NCBI RefSeq assembly: GCF_049348705.1
Contig: NZ_CP186485.1
Location: 62,001-126,000 of the forward strand
Reading direction: 5' to 3'
Length of the DNA stretch: 64,000 nt
From: Paracoxiella cheracis
GTDB lineage: Bacteria; Pseudomonadota; Gammaproteobacteria; Coxiellales; Coxiellaceae
Shown here: positions 50,025 to 59,375 of the stretch, piece by piece
Numbering within the stretch: the stretch's first letter is position 1
Layout of the letters: every line of letters starts with the position of its first letter
The notes under the pieces: model-generated
Databases searched by the model: none
The model's input: the letters and a program-made list of their open reading frames with translations, nothing else
What the model was told of the DNA's origin: nothing
Made by a program: the position numbers and the translations under genes

Positions 50025-50998
50025 ACGGGAACTTTTGCCTGCGCGCCAGCGATTTCTCGTACTAATTTAGGCACTAGATAGCCCGGCAATTGATTCATCA
50101 TGCGTTGAATTATTTGTTTGGCTTTTTGTTCGTCTACGTCAAAGTGGGCACTGCCCTGCACTCGATCCAGTAAATGCAAATAATAAGGCAGCACACCATT
50201 GTCGAAAAGCGTTTGGCTCAACGCAATTAATGTCTGTGCATTGTCATTAACGTCTTTTAATAAAACAGATTGATTTAGCAGCGTTACATGAACGGTTTGG
50301 AGTTTTTTAATTGCGGCAATGACCGTATCGTCAATTTCATTCGGATGATTACAATGCAGAACAACAATGGTTTTAAACCGAGTTGTATGAATCCAGTGAA
50401 TCAATTCTGTATTGATGCGTTCTGGAATGACGATGGGCACTCGCGTATGAATTCGTAAGCGCTTTAGGTGCTGAATTTTTTCAAGCTGTGAAACGAGTTT
50501 CACTAGCTGGGCATCTTTCATGATTAACGGATCCCCGCCGCTGAATATGACCTCTTCGATTGATGAATCATTTGCAATGTATGCCAAAGTTTTTTGCCAA
50601 CCATCAGTGCTTGGTATGTTTTCCTCATAAGGAAAGTGACGGCGAAAGCAGTAACGACAGTTAATCGCGCAGCCACCTGCGAGTGTCAGCAAAACGCGAC
50701 CATGGTATTTATGGAGTAACCCTGGTACTGGGTTGGCGTTTTTTTCGGCGAGCGGGTCATGGGTGTAGCCGGGGTAGTGGCCCATTTCTTGCTTTGTGGG
50801 TAGTACTTGCAGTAGCAAAGGATCATTCGGGTTCCCTTTTTCCATGCGAGCGACAAACCCTCGCGGGACCCGAAGGGGGAACTGAGCGATCGCCGCCTGT
50901 GTTGCAGGGTCTAAGTGTGCTGAGTTTAGCTCAAGCGTTCTTAGCAACTCATCTGTATTTTCAACTGCGTTGGATAAGGCCTTTTGCCAGTCTTGCAT
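50021..50998 (-). CDS. epmB: EF-P beta-lysylation protein EpmB
   Basis: Radical SAM lysine 2,3-aminomutase of 325 residues; it converts (S)-alpha-lysine to (R)-beta-lysine for modification of elongation factor P. LTLAGGCAINCRYCFRRHFPY carries the Cys-x3-Cys-x2-Cys cluster motif. VIFSGGDPLIMKD, RIHTRVPIVIPERI, LLNQSVLLKDVNDN and YLHLLDRVQGSAHF are family segments, the last with PLP context. Short compared with catabolic aminomutases, as EpmB is. epmA and efp are not in the window. Confidence 0.92.
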   Translation of the reverse strand: MQDWQKALSNAVENTDELLRTLELNSAHLDPATQAAIAQFPLRVPRGFVARMEKGNPNDPLLLQVLPTKQEMGHYPGYTHDPLAEKNANPVPGLLHKYHGRVLLTLAGGCAINCRYCFRRHFPYEENIPSTDGWQKTLAYIANDSSIEEVIFSGGDPLIMKDAQLVKLVSQLEKIQHLKRLRIHTRVPIVIPERINTELIHWIHTTRFKTIVVLHCNHPNEIDDTVIAAIKKLQTVHVTLLNQSVLLKDVNDNAQTLIALSQTLFDNGVLPYYLHLLDRVQGSAHFDVDEQKAKQIIQRMMNQLPGYLVPKLVREIAGAQAKVPV

Positions 50999-51137
50999 GG
51001 GGGTCTCGGTTGTTTATTTTGTGAGCTATTATATCAAAAACTTAATATCTTCCAAATGCTACTCGAACCTTTTGCGTATGCACTCCTCCATAAACAAGAT
51101 ACCCTAACGGCGCACAATCACCGACGAGTTTTTGATA

Positions 51138-51758
51138 CTAGTTTATATTTTTAAGAAAACTGCTATGAAATGTTTCAGAGGATTTAATTTCAATGGGAAT
51201 TAATTCATGCCCATATTTAATAATGACATCGACTTCATTTTGATGGTTATCGCGATAATAATAGAGATTCGGATTTTTGCCTTTATTAAAGCGATATTTC
51301 ATTAATTCAAGAATCATTAAACCTTCGTATACAGCACCTCGAAGCGGATCGCGTGTTAGCTGTGATATAGTTTTAATATCCAGTAAATAACTAGCAAACC
51401 CCACGTCAGTAAAATACAACTTAGGCGATTTTATAATTGGTTTACCAAAACTTTCAAAATAAGGCTGGAGTCGAAACACAATAAACGACGCTCCTAATAT
51501 CGATAGCCAATGCGTAATTGTGTGGCTTGATACCCCCACTTCGTTTGCTAACCCACTGGCTTCAAAAACAGAGCCGATCCTACCCGCGCAAAGTTTTATA
51601 AATTTCTCAAAAAGGCTTAAATCTTTAATATTAATCATTCCATTTTTTTGACTCTCATCCACTGACACTTGGATGTAAGATAGCAAATCAGGCGTGTTTT
51701 GAATTTCATTGAGAATGGCACCGTCTGGATGTTGATTCAAAAAAGCCCTTGGGTCCAT
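51138..51758 (-). pseudogene. Internally deleted AAA/DUF4143 ATPase relic
   Basis: Open frame of 206 codons with pieces of a DUF4143 ATPase, of a different subgroup from the other two. It begins at the Walker-B area (FLNQHPDGAILNEIQNTPDLLSYI), the P-loop part being absent. It jumps from QVSVDESQKNG directly to DLSLFEKFIKLCAGRIGSVF; in full-length relatives some 100-200 residues (TGSQ...VRTYVERDVR) separate these. The C-terminus (VDVIIKYGHELIPIEIKSS) also stops early. The start overlaps the signal-peptide region of the ABC substrate-binding gene. Most likely a decayed gene. Confidence 0.75.
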
Positions 51759-51767
51759 AATAGAGTA

Positions 51768-53939
51768 ATGAAATGGATATCCCTCATCTTAGGATTAGTT
51801 CTGGGCTTGGCTGCTTACGATAGCCTTGGGGCTACTTGGAACAACCCTCACAGCGGTGGCAATGAACAGAACGTCCGTTACGCGCCAATCATCGGTCAAC
51901 CCAAGAGCTTAGACCCCGCGCGCGCTTATTCATCCGATGAATACCAAATTATCGCACAAATTTATGAACCACCGTTACAATACCATTACTTGCGTCGGCC
52001 TTATCAACTCGTACCACTAACGGTAGCGCAAATGCCAACAGTTACGTATTACGATGCTGATTGGAAAAAACTGCCAGATGATGTCAATCCATCAAAAGTT
52101 GCATACAGCGTTTACGATATTTTGATAAAAACGAATATTTATTATCAACCCCACCCTGCTTTTGCTAAAAATAAACAAGGGCAGTATTTATATTTGGATT
52201 TAACGCGTTCTCTCATTGATAAAATGAATTCACTCGAAGACTTTCCTAAAACTGGAACGCGAGAACTGACCGCTGACGATTATGCCTACGAAATAAAACG
52301 GCTTGCTTCTCCAAAAACAAGTTCGTCAATTTATGGATTAATGAGTAAATATATTTTAGGTTTTTCTGAATATGGCAGAAAACTCGAATTGATTGTGAAA
52401 AAACAAGGTGAGAACAATTTTCTCGATTTGCGTAAATATTCGCTTGAAGGCGTTAAAGTGATAAGTCCTTATCACTATCAAATTATTATTAAGGGTGTTT
52501 ATCCGCAATTTGAATATTGGTTGGCGATGACGTTTTTCTCACCTATTCCTTGGGAAGCTGATGCTTTCTACTCACAGCCGGGTATGAAGGAAAAAAATAT
52601 AACGTTTGATTGGTATCCTGTAGGTACCGGACCTTACATGATTGAAGAAAACAATCCCAACCGCCAAATTGTGTTGGTAAAAAATCCCAATTTTCACCTC
52701 GAACTTTATCCAAGTGACGGCGAAACAAGCGATCGAGATAAAGGGTATTTAGCAGATGCTGGGAAGCCTTTGCCATTTATCAACAAAATAGTGTTTGTTT
52801 TGGATAAAGAAAGCATTCCGCGTTGGAATAAATTCATGCAGGGTTATTACGATAAATCGGGTATCGGTGCTGAAAGTTTCGATCAGGCTATAAAAATCGA
52901 TAAAAACGGAAAGCCTTATTTAACACCACGAATGAAAAAAATGGGTATCCGGTTGAAAACGACGGTAACGCCTGGGATTTTTTATATCGGTTTTAATATG
53001 CTTGATCCTGTAGTGGGTGGTTATTCCGAGAAAAAACGTAAATTGCGACAGGCTATCGCGATAGCGTTTGATTATGAAGAATATATTTCGATATTTTATA
53101 ATGGGCGCGGTATTCCTGCTCAAGGCCCAATTCCGCCGGGGATTTTCGGTTACGTATCTGGTGCAGGTGGGATTAATCCTTATACTTATGTGTGGTTTCA
53201 AGGAAAACTGAAACGACGATCATTAAGTGAAGCTAAAAAATTATTAGCAGAAGCTGGCTATCCGGGTGGGATCGATCCCAAAACGGGAAAACCACTTATT
53301 TTAAATTACGATGTTGCAACGACAGGTAATCCAGATGACAAGGCACAATTAAATTGGATTCGAAAACAATTTGCAAAACTTGGGATTCAACTGAATGTTC
53401 GTGCAACCCTCTATAATAGATTTCGCGATAAAGTGCGCACTGGTAATGCACAAATATTTTCATGGGGATGGTTGGCCGATTATCCAGATCCTGAAAATTT
53501 CTTATTTTTGTTATACGGGCCCAATGGCAAGGTAAAATATGGTGGTGAGAATGCGACGAACTATTCAAACCCGAAAGCCGATAAATTGTTTGAAGAAATT
53601 CGTAATATGCCGAATGGACCTCTGCGACAGAAAAAAATAAATGAATTTTTACAAATTGTACGAAAAGATAGCCCCTGGGTCTGGGGTTTTCATCCGATTG
53701 AGTTTACATTGAGTCATCAATGGAATCGCGTCTCTAAACCACACGGAATTGCGAATAATACATTAAAATACGAGCGTATCGACGTTAAAAAACGCGCCGA
53801 ATTAAGAGAAAAATGGAATCAACCGATCTTCTGGCCGTTGCTTGGGTTGCTGGCATTTATTGTCGTATTATTTATACCGTTAACGATAACCTATTGGCGA
53901 CGTGAACATCGACCCAACCTAAAAAGGAGAAAACATTGA
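51768..53939 (+). CDS. Oligopeptide ABC transporter substrate-binding protein with C-terminal membrane anchor
   Basis: SBP family 5 protein (DppA/OppA fold), 723 residues from ATG 51768 (upstream in-frame ATG at 51699 lies in the relic gene). A signal peptide is followed by NVRYAPIIGQPKSLDPARAYSS. SVYDILIKTNIYYQPHPAF, YPVGTGPYMIEENNPNRQIVL, IAFDYEEYISIFYNGRGIPA, LLAEAGYPGGI and FSWGWLADYPDPENFLFLLYG are typical. After the domain a membrane helix (PLLGLLAFIVVLFIPLTITY) and basic tail follow, unusual for periplasmic SBPs. First gene of a four-gene operon (4-base overlap with the permease). Confidence 0.9.
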   Translation: MKWISLILGLVLGLAAYDSLGATWNNPHSGGNEQNVRYAPIIGQPKSLDPARAYSSDEYQIIAQIYEPPLQYHYLRRPYQLVPLTVAQMPTVTYYDADWKKLPDDVNPSKVAYSVYDILIKTNIYYQPHPAFAKNKQGQYLYLDLTRSLIDKMNSLEDFPKTGTRELTADDYAYEIKRLASPKTSSSIYGLMSKYILGFSEYGRKLELIVKKQGENNFLDLRKYSLEGVKVISPYHYQIIIKGVYPQFEYWLAMTFFSPIPWEADAFYSQPGMKEKNITFDWYPVGTGPYMIEENNPNRQIVLVKNPNFHLELYPSDGETSDRDKGYLADAGKPLPFINKIVFVLDKESIPRWNKFMQGYYDKSGIGAESFDQAIKIDKNGKPYLTPRMKKMGIRLKTTVTPGIFYIGFNMLDPVVGGYSEKKRKLRQAIAIAFDYEEYISIFYNGRGIPAQGPIPPGIFGYVSGAGGINPYTYVWFQGKLKRRSLSEAKKLLAEAGYPGGIDPKTGKPLILNYDVATTGNPDDKAQLNWIRKQFAKLGIQLNVRATLYNRFRDKVRTGNAQIFSWGWLADYPDPENFLFLLYGPNGKVKYGGENATNYSNPKADKLFEEIRNMPNGPLRQKKINEFLQIVRKDSPWVWGFHPIEFTLSHQWNRVSKPHGIANNTLKYERIDVKKRAELREKWNQPIFWPLLGLLAFIVVLFIPLTITYWRREHRPNLKRRKH

Positions 53940-54922
53940 TCGCTTATATTATTCGAAGAATTTTGTATGCTATTCCGATTTTAATCGGTGTGAATTTAAT
54001 TACTTTTGGGCTATTTTTTATGGTTAATTCGCCGGATGACATGGCCCGTGTTCATTTGGGTGAGCGACATGTGACACAAGCAACGATTGATCATTGGAAG
54101 CATCAGCACGGTTACGATAAACCGCTTTTTTATAATGACAACCAAAAAGGGGTTACATTTGTAACAGACACCTTATTTTTTAATAAATCAGTTGAGTTAT
54201 TTACTTTCCATTTTGGAGAATCTGATCAGGGACGTGATATCAGTCAGGACATCAGCCAGCGTATGTGGCCGAGTTTAGCATTAGCAATTCCAACTTTATT
54301 TGTAGGTCTTGGGATCAACATTACCTTTGCATTATTTTTAGGATTATTTCGTGGCACTTATTTTGATACCTGGGGAATGATTGTTTGTATAATTCTGATG
54401 TCTATCTCTGGGTTATTTTATATTATTATCGGTCAATATTTGTTTGGAAAACTATTGCGGTTGGTTCCGCTGTCCGGTTATCAGAGTGGTTGGGAGGCTT
54501 TTAAATTTTTAGCACTGCCGATTGCTATTGGTGTTATCAGTGGTATTGGTGCGAGCACGCGTTGGTATCGAACGATTGTTTTAGAAGAGTTACACAAAGA
54601 TTATGTGCGCACGGCGCGTTCCAAAGGATTGTCTGAAATATTAGTTTTATATAAGCATGTATTAAAAAATGCATTGATTCCGATTTTAACGGGCATTGTT
54701 ATTATTATTCCGACTTTATTTTTAGGCAGTTTAATCATGGAGTCATTTTTTGGAATTCCAGGATTGGGTAGTTACACCGTGGATGCTATTGCGCAACAAG
54801 ACTTTGATATTGTACGCGTGATGGTTTTTTTAGGTACTTTATTATATATCATCGGGCTAATTTTGACGGACATTTCGTATACGTTGGTTGACCCGCGTGT
54901 ACGGTTAACAAAAGGATCATAA
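53936..54922 (+). CDS. ABC peptide transporter permease (DppB/OppB-like)
   Basis: Permease of 328 residues with about six helices. It begins IAYIIRRILYAIPILIGVN as in the OppB family; the EAA loop in VLEELHKDYVRTARSKGLSE followed by VLKNALIPIL is the coupling segment that contacts the ATPase. An extended periplasmic loop after helix 1 (about 35-115) is common in this subgroup. Overlaps both neighbours by 1-4 bases. Confidence 0.92.
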   Translation: MIAYIIRRILYAIPILIGVNLITFGLFFMVNSPDDMARVHLGERHVTQATIDHWKHQHGYDKPLFYNDNQKGVTFVTDTLFFNKSVELFTFHFGESDQGRDISQDISQRMWPSLALAIPTLFVGLGINITFALFLGLFRGTYFDTWGMIVCIILMSISGLFYIIIGQYLFGKLLRLVPLSGYQSGWEAFKFLALPIAIGVISGIGASTRWYRTIVLEELHKDYVRTARSKGLSEILVLYKHVLKNALIPILTGIVIIIPTLFLGSLIMESFFGIPGLGSYTVDAIAQQDFDIVRVMVFLGTLLYIIGLILTDISYTLVDPRVRLTKGS

Positions 54923-56328
54923 TGAAAATTCACCTTGCAATGTTAGTCACCGACTGGCTGATTTATGCCTTATTAGTGATTGCTATCGTTGCTGCTTTTT
55001 ATGTTCGACGTCGTCCTCATTTGCGTGAGCCTTGGCGTCGCCTCATGCAGCAAAAAACAGCAATGGTGGCAATGGTTATTTTATTTTTTTATGCGTTCAT
55101 TGGTCTAGTGGACTCTGTTCATTTTGAAGTAACGCGGAAAGTCGACAAGGATTATACCTCGACACAAATTGAATCCTTATTTGATATTATTGTAGGCCCG
55201 TTGGCGCAAAATGATGAGAAAACCTATTCTGCTCCTTTCGCAACGCACTTATACAACAAAGCTATTGTCACTTTACCTGATGGTAGAGAGATACGTGCTT
55301 ATCCACAATTGAAATATGCAGGTCTAAATTTAAAAAACGTTAATAATCGTGCTAACGATATTGCCATCCGAGCTATGTTAGGTTTTTTAGTTGGTCTGAG
55401 CAGTTTTAGTATCATTGCCTGTGTTTGGTTGTGGATTTTGTCTCGCCGTCATCATAAAGGTTTGACTCAATATGCTAAGCTTGTATTTAAAGGTAAAACA
55501 AATGCTGCTTGGCGTGAAGCGATGATCACATTTGGAATTATTTGGTTATTTATTTCAATCATTGTATTTTTAGTAGGGAACTACCATATTTTGGGAACTG
55601 ATCAAGTTGGCCGCGATGTATTTTATGAGGCAATTAAGAGCATTCGTACAGGGCTGTTAATCGGTACGCTAACCACATTATTTATGTTGCCGTTTGCATT
55701 GATTTTAGGAATGCTAGCGGGTTATTTTCGTGGCTGGGTGGATGATGCTATTCAATATTTATATACCACATTAAGCTCTATTCCGGGCGTATTGTTAATT
55801 TCTGCCGCTATTTTGGTTTTACAGGTATATATTGAAAATCACCCACAATTATTTCCAACACTCACAGAACGTGCAGATGCTCGACTATTAGCGCTTTGTT
55901 TAATTCTCGGCGTGACGAGCTGGGCAAGCTTATGTCGCTTATTGCGTGGTGAAACATTCAAAATACGTGAGCAAGAATATGTGCAAGCTTCGCGAGCATT
56001 GGGCGTAGGACGGTTCCGAATTATTCTGCGGCATGTGATGCCAAATGTGATGCATATCGTGTTAATCACCTTGGTTTTGGATTTCAGTATGCTGGTGTTG
56101 GCAGAAGCCGTATTATCTTATGTGGGTGTCGGTGTTGATCCTACCACGATGAGTTGGGGGAACATGATTAACAGCTCACGCCTTCAGCTTGCGCGCGAAC
56201 CCATTGTGTGGTGGCCGTTATTGGCGGCCTTTATTTTTATGTTTATTTTGGTGCTCGCGGCAAATTTATTTGCAGATGCAGTCAGGGATTCATTAGATCC
56301 ACGATTGCGAAAGATCGAAGAACCCTAG
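54922..56328 (+). CDS. ABC peptide transporter permease (DppC/OppC-like), enlarged
   Basis: Permease of 468 residues, against about 300 for typical OppC. The N-terminal 55 residues include a membrane helix, and a large additional region with another helix lies before the core. The conserved core begins near residue 220 (LGTDQVGRDVFYEAIKSIRTG) with EAA loop EYVQASRALGVGRFRIILRHVMPN and WGNMINSSR. The second gene of the transporter core; forms a heterodimer with the preceding permease. Confidence 0.88.
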   Translation: MKIHLAMLVTDWLIYALLVIAIVAAFYVRRRPHLREPWRRLMQQKTAMVAMVILFFYAFIGLVDSVHFEVTRKVDKDYTSTQIESLFDIIVGPLAQNDEKTYSAPFATHLYNKAIVTLPDGREIRAYPQLKYAGLNLKNVNNRANDIAIRAMLGFLVGLSSFSIIACVWLWILSRRHHKGLTQYAKLVFKGKTNAAWREAMITFGIIWLFISIIVFLVGNYHILGTDQVGRDVFYEAIKSIRTGLLIGTLTTLFMLPFALILGMLAGYFRGWVDDAIQYLYTTLSSIPGVLLISAAILVLQVYIENHPQLFPTLTERADARLLALCLILGVTSWASLCRLLRGETFKIREQEYVQASRALGVGRFRIILRHVMPNVMHIVLITLVLDFSMLVLAEAVLSYVGVGVDPTTMSWGNMINSSRLQLAREPIVWWPLLAAFIFMFILVLAANLFADAVRDSLDPRLRKIEEP

Positions 56329-56340
56329 CAGGAATTTTAT

Positions 56341-57954
56341 ATGGCAGCGAAATCGATACTGGATATAAAAAACTTAACCGTAGGGTTTGGTGCAGGCAAG
56401 CAAATCTCGTATGCCGTGAAAGACTTAAATCTATCAATTGAACTTGGTCAATGCATGGGATTGGTTGGTGAATCCGGTAGCGGAAAAAGCATGACAGCAT
56501 TAGCGATCATGCAACTATTGCCCTATGCGGCTTGGGTGAGTCAAGAAAGCCAAATTTTATTACAAGGTAACAATCTATTAAATTATTCTGAAAAACAAAT
56601 GCGACATATTCGCGGTTCACGCATTGGGATGATATTTCAAGATGCAATGTCCGCTTTTAATCCTGTTTTTACGATTGGGCATCAGATGACAGAAATCCTG
56701 AATGGCCCATTGCATTTGGGATTTAGAAAGGCAAAACAACGAGCCTTCGATGTACTAAAAGAAGTCGGTATCGATGATCCTCACAGAACCTTCCGAGCTT
56801 ATCCTCATCAGTTATCGGGTGGCATGCGACAGCGTGCTATGATAGCAATGGCACTGTGTGGCGAGCCTGAATTTATTATTGCCGATGAACCGACAACAGC
56901 ATTGGATGTGACGATTCAGGCACAAGTGTTGCAGCTATTAAAAGATCTGAAGTCCAAACGTAATATTTCATTATTATTTATTAGTCACGATTTGGCGGTG
57001 GTTTCGCAGTTGGCGGATGATATTACCGTATTAAAACAAGGACAATATGTTGAACAGGCAACACGACATTCATTTTTTGAAAATCCAACCGATGAATACA
57101 GTCGCAAGCTATTAGCGGCTATTCCCACAATGACGCCACGGCATAAAATGGTCGACACGGAAAAAATATTATTAAAAGTTGATGGATTGAAAGTATATTT
57201 CCCCATTCGTAAAGGTATTTTCAAGCGTAAAGTGGGTGATGTGAAAGCAGTAGATGATATTAGTTTTACATTACATGAACGTCAAACGATGGCGTTGGTG
57301 GGTGAGTCGGGTTCTGGTAAAACAACCACAGCTAAAGCCATCGTGCAGTTAATCAAAAAAACCGATGGCGATATTATTTTTGATGGCAAAAATCTGGGAA
57401 AAATGTCGAATCGTCAGATTAAAAAGAAACGCGGTGATTTTCAAATTATCTTCCAAGATCCGTATTCTGCTTTGAATCCACGCATGATGATTGCCGATAG
57501 CATTTGTGAAGGAATGTCTGCGCAAAAAATTGTTCGCACACGAGAAAAACAATTGATGTGCGTTGATGAATTACTCGAACGCGTTGGCTTATCACCGGAC
57601 CGTAAATGGCATTATCCTCACGAATTTTCGGGTGGTGAGCGACAGCGTATTTGTATTGCGCGTGCGTTAGCCTTAAAACCGAAATTATTAATTTTAGACG
57701 AGCCTACAAGCGCGCTAGATGTTTCCATCCAAATGCAAATGTTGCGATTGTTGGAAGAATTGCAGGATCAATTTGGGATGGCCTATTTATTGATCACTCA
57801 CAATTTATCCATCGTCGCTTATATGTCCCAGTATTTAGCTGTTATGCATCGTGGAAAGATTGTCGAGCAAGGGGCAACTGAGGTATTATTGCAAGATCCT
57901 CAGCAGGAGTCTACAAAGAAATTGTTGGCATCAATTCCAAAGATTAGGGATTAA
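56341..57954 (+). CDS. ABC peptide transporter ATPase, fused double domain (OppD-OppF type)
   Basis: 537-residue protein with two nucleotide-binding domains. First: GESGSGKSMTALAIM, signature LSGGMRQRAMIAMAL, Walker B FIIADEPTTALD. Second: GESGSGKTTTAKAIV, FSGGERQRICIARAL, LLILDEPTSALD. Each half ends in an OppD/F C-terminal element (VEQATRHSFFENPTDEYSRKLL; EQGATEVLLQDPQQESTKKLL). Fusions of this type occur in other bacteria (YejF). It completes the operon, so the importer resembles Yej, taking up peptides or microcin-like compounds. Confidence 0.93.
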   Translation: MAAKSILDIKNLTVGFGAGKQISYAVKDLNLSIELGQCMGLVGESGSGKSMTALAIMQLLPYAAWVSQESQILLQGNNLLNYSEKQMRHIRGSRIGMIFQDAMSAFNPVFTIGHQMTEILNGPLHLGFRKAKQRAFDVLKEVGIDDPHRTFRAYPHQLSGGMRQRAMIAMALCGEPEFIIADEPTTALDVTIQAQVLQLLKDLKSKRNISLLFISHDLAVVSQLADDITVLKQGQYVEQATRHSFFENPTDEYSRKLLAAIPTMTPRHKMVDTEKILLKVDGLKVYFPIRKGIFKRKVGDVKAVDDISFTLHERQTMALVGESGSGKTTTAKAIVQLIKKTDGDIIFDGKNLGKMSNRQIKKKRGDFQIIFQDPYSALNPRMMIADSICEGMSAQKIVRTREKQLMCVDELLERVGLSPDRKWHYPHEFSGGERQRICIARALALKPKLLILDEPTSALDVSIQMQMLRLLEELQDQFGMAYLLITHNLSIVAYMSQYLAVMHRGKIVEQGATEVLLQDPQQESTKKLLASIPKIRD

Positions 57955-57975
57955 TTTTATAATGAGAAATTTTTA

Positions 57976-59058
57976 ATGTCTGAAAATCATTCTCAAGATA
58001 TTATTTTTCATGAGCTGCGTGGCAATGGCGGCAGCGTTGGCCATATTTTATTAAATCGTCCGAAAGCACTAAACTCGCTAACCGCCAGTATGTGTAAACT
58101 ATTACACGATCAATTAGTGCAGTGGCAGCAAGATAGTAACATTAAAGCAGTAGTTATTCGGGGCGATGGTGATCGTGCGTTTTGTGCCGGCGGTGATATT
58201 CGTCGCATTTATCACAATGGGGAAAAAAATATCGCGGATTCCACAGCATTTTTTCGCGATGAATACCGAATGAATGCGGCGATTTTTCATTTCAATAAAC
58301 CCTATGTTTCTTTGTTGGATGGTATCACGATGGGCGGCGGCGCTGGTGTGTCCGTGCATGGGTCGCATCGTGTGGCAACAGAACGGTTGATGTTTGCGAT
58401 GCCTGAAACGGGCATTGGTTTTTTCCCCGATATTGGCGCAGGTTATTTTCTAACACATTGCCCCGATAAGTTGGGTTATTATTTAGGGCTAACCGGTGAT
58501 CGCATTGGTGCTGCAGATGCACAAGAATTAGGTTTAGTTACACATGTAATCGCTAGCGATGAACAGGAAAATCTAATCCAAGCACTCATGGATAATTCAT
58601 TTAATGGGAGTGATTTTGCGATGGTATCGCGAATCATTGAAGATTTTGTTATTAAAACAAAACCGCCACGATTAATAAATCATTTTAGTCAGATTTCAGA
58701 ATGTTTTGATGGAAAAACAGTCGAAGACATTTTAACGCGCTTGGAAGAGGTGAATAGTGAATGGAGTTTGTTAACCACCAAAACACTCCAATCAAAATCA
58801 CCCACGAGTTTAAAAGTCACGCTCGAGCAACTCAATCGCGCGCAAGGCATGAAGTTCGACGATATCATGAAAATGGAGTTTAATATCGCATTGCAATTTT
58901 TGCGTGAGTCTGATTTTTACGAAGGCGTGCGCGCAGTCGTTATTGATAAGGATCAAAAACCTGCCTGGCAGCCAAATAAGCTGGAATTGGTAACCAGTGA
59001 AATCGTCGATCAGTTTTTTGTGAACAGGGACGATAGCGGCGCCCCCCAAATTGCGTAA
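57976..59058 (+). CDS. Enoyl-CoA hydratase/isomerase family, 3-hydroxyisobutyryl-CoA hydrolase-like
   Basis: Crotonase-fold protein of 360 residues, the length of the ECH_2/HIBCH subgroup. GHILLNRPKALNSLTASMC, FCAGGDIRRIYHNGE, FNKPYVSLLDGITMGGGAGVSVHGSHRVAT and FAMPETGIGFFPDIGAGYFL match HIBCH, with the oxyanion-hole glycines and the catalytic Glu in PETGIGFFPDIG. It likely hydrolyses 3-hydroxyisobutyryl-CoA (valine catabolism) or a related thioester. It follows the ABC operon by 21 bases; possible shared transcript. Other branched-chain genes are not nearby. Confidence 0.85.
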   Translation: MSENHSQDIIFHELRGNGGSVGHILLNRPKALNSLTASMCKLLHDQLVQWQQDSNIKAVVIRGDGDRAFCAGGDIRRIYHNGEKNIADSTAFFRDEYRMNAAIFHFNKPYVSLLDGITMGGGAGVSVHGSHRVATERLMFAMPETGIGFFPDIGAGYFLTHCPDKLGYYLGLTGDRIGAADAQELGLVTHVIASDEQENLIQALMDNSFNGSDFAMVSRIIEDFVIKTKPPRLINHFSQISECFDGKTVEDILTRLEEVNSEWSLLTTKTLQSKSPTSLKVTLEQLNRAQGMKFDDIMKMEFNIALQFLRESDFYEGVRAVVIDKDQKPAWQPNKLELVTSEIVDQFFVNRDDSGAPQIA

Positions 59059-59375
59059 GTACATTCCTTATTGGGGATAAAAACCTCCGCTTTTACTTGA
59101 TGGGTACTTGATACGGACTTAGTGAAAGAAAGGAAAACTATGGGGAAAGCACAAAAAACATATATAAATTATATACCTATATGATATCCAAAATGATATC
59201 TAAACGACACCCTATTCCATTTACTTGATACTTAAGTTTTACGAAGCCAAGCTTCTATCTAGTTCTGATTAAGCTCTACTCCGATGGCTGTGAACTGGGA
59301 GAGGAAAAATGCTACTGAAACCAGCAAAAACCATGGTATAATGATGGTCAAAACAGCAATTATACGGTATTTTTG
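59059..59375. promoter_or_regulatory. Gap with inverted repeat before the second DUF4143 ATPase
   Basis: No credible gene lies in these 317 bases. ACTTGAT is repeated (near 59096, 59106 and 59223) and TGATATCCAAAATGATATCT forms short direct repeats near 59181. GTATAAT at 59336-59342 and ATTATAC at 59359-59365 form a perfect 7-bp inverted repeat about 10 bases before the ATPase start, placing a TATAAT -10 inside a likely operator. Confidence 0.45.

Noticed and set aside
50683..51024. 113-codon plus-strand frame over the epmB N-terminus
   Set aside because: Antisense to a conserved radical SAM gene, with atypical Trp/Arg/Gly composition.
59140..59260. Possible phage attachment site (TGATATC repeats)
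   Set aside because: Repeats are short, no integrase or tRNA is near, and no second copy flanks an island.
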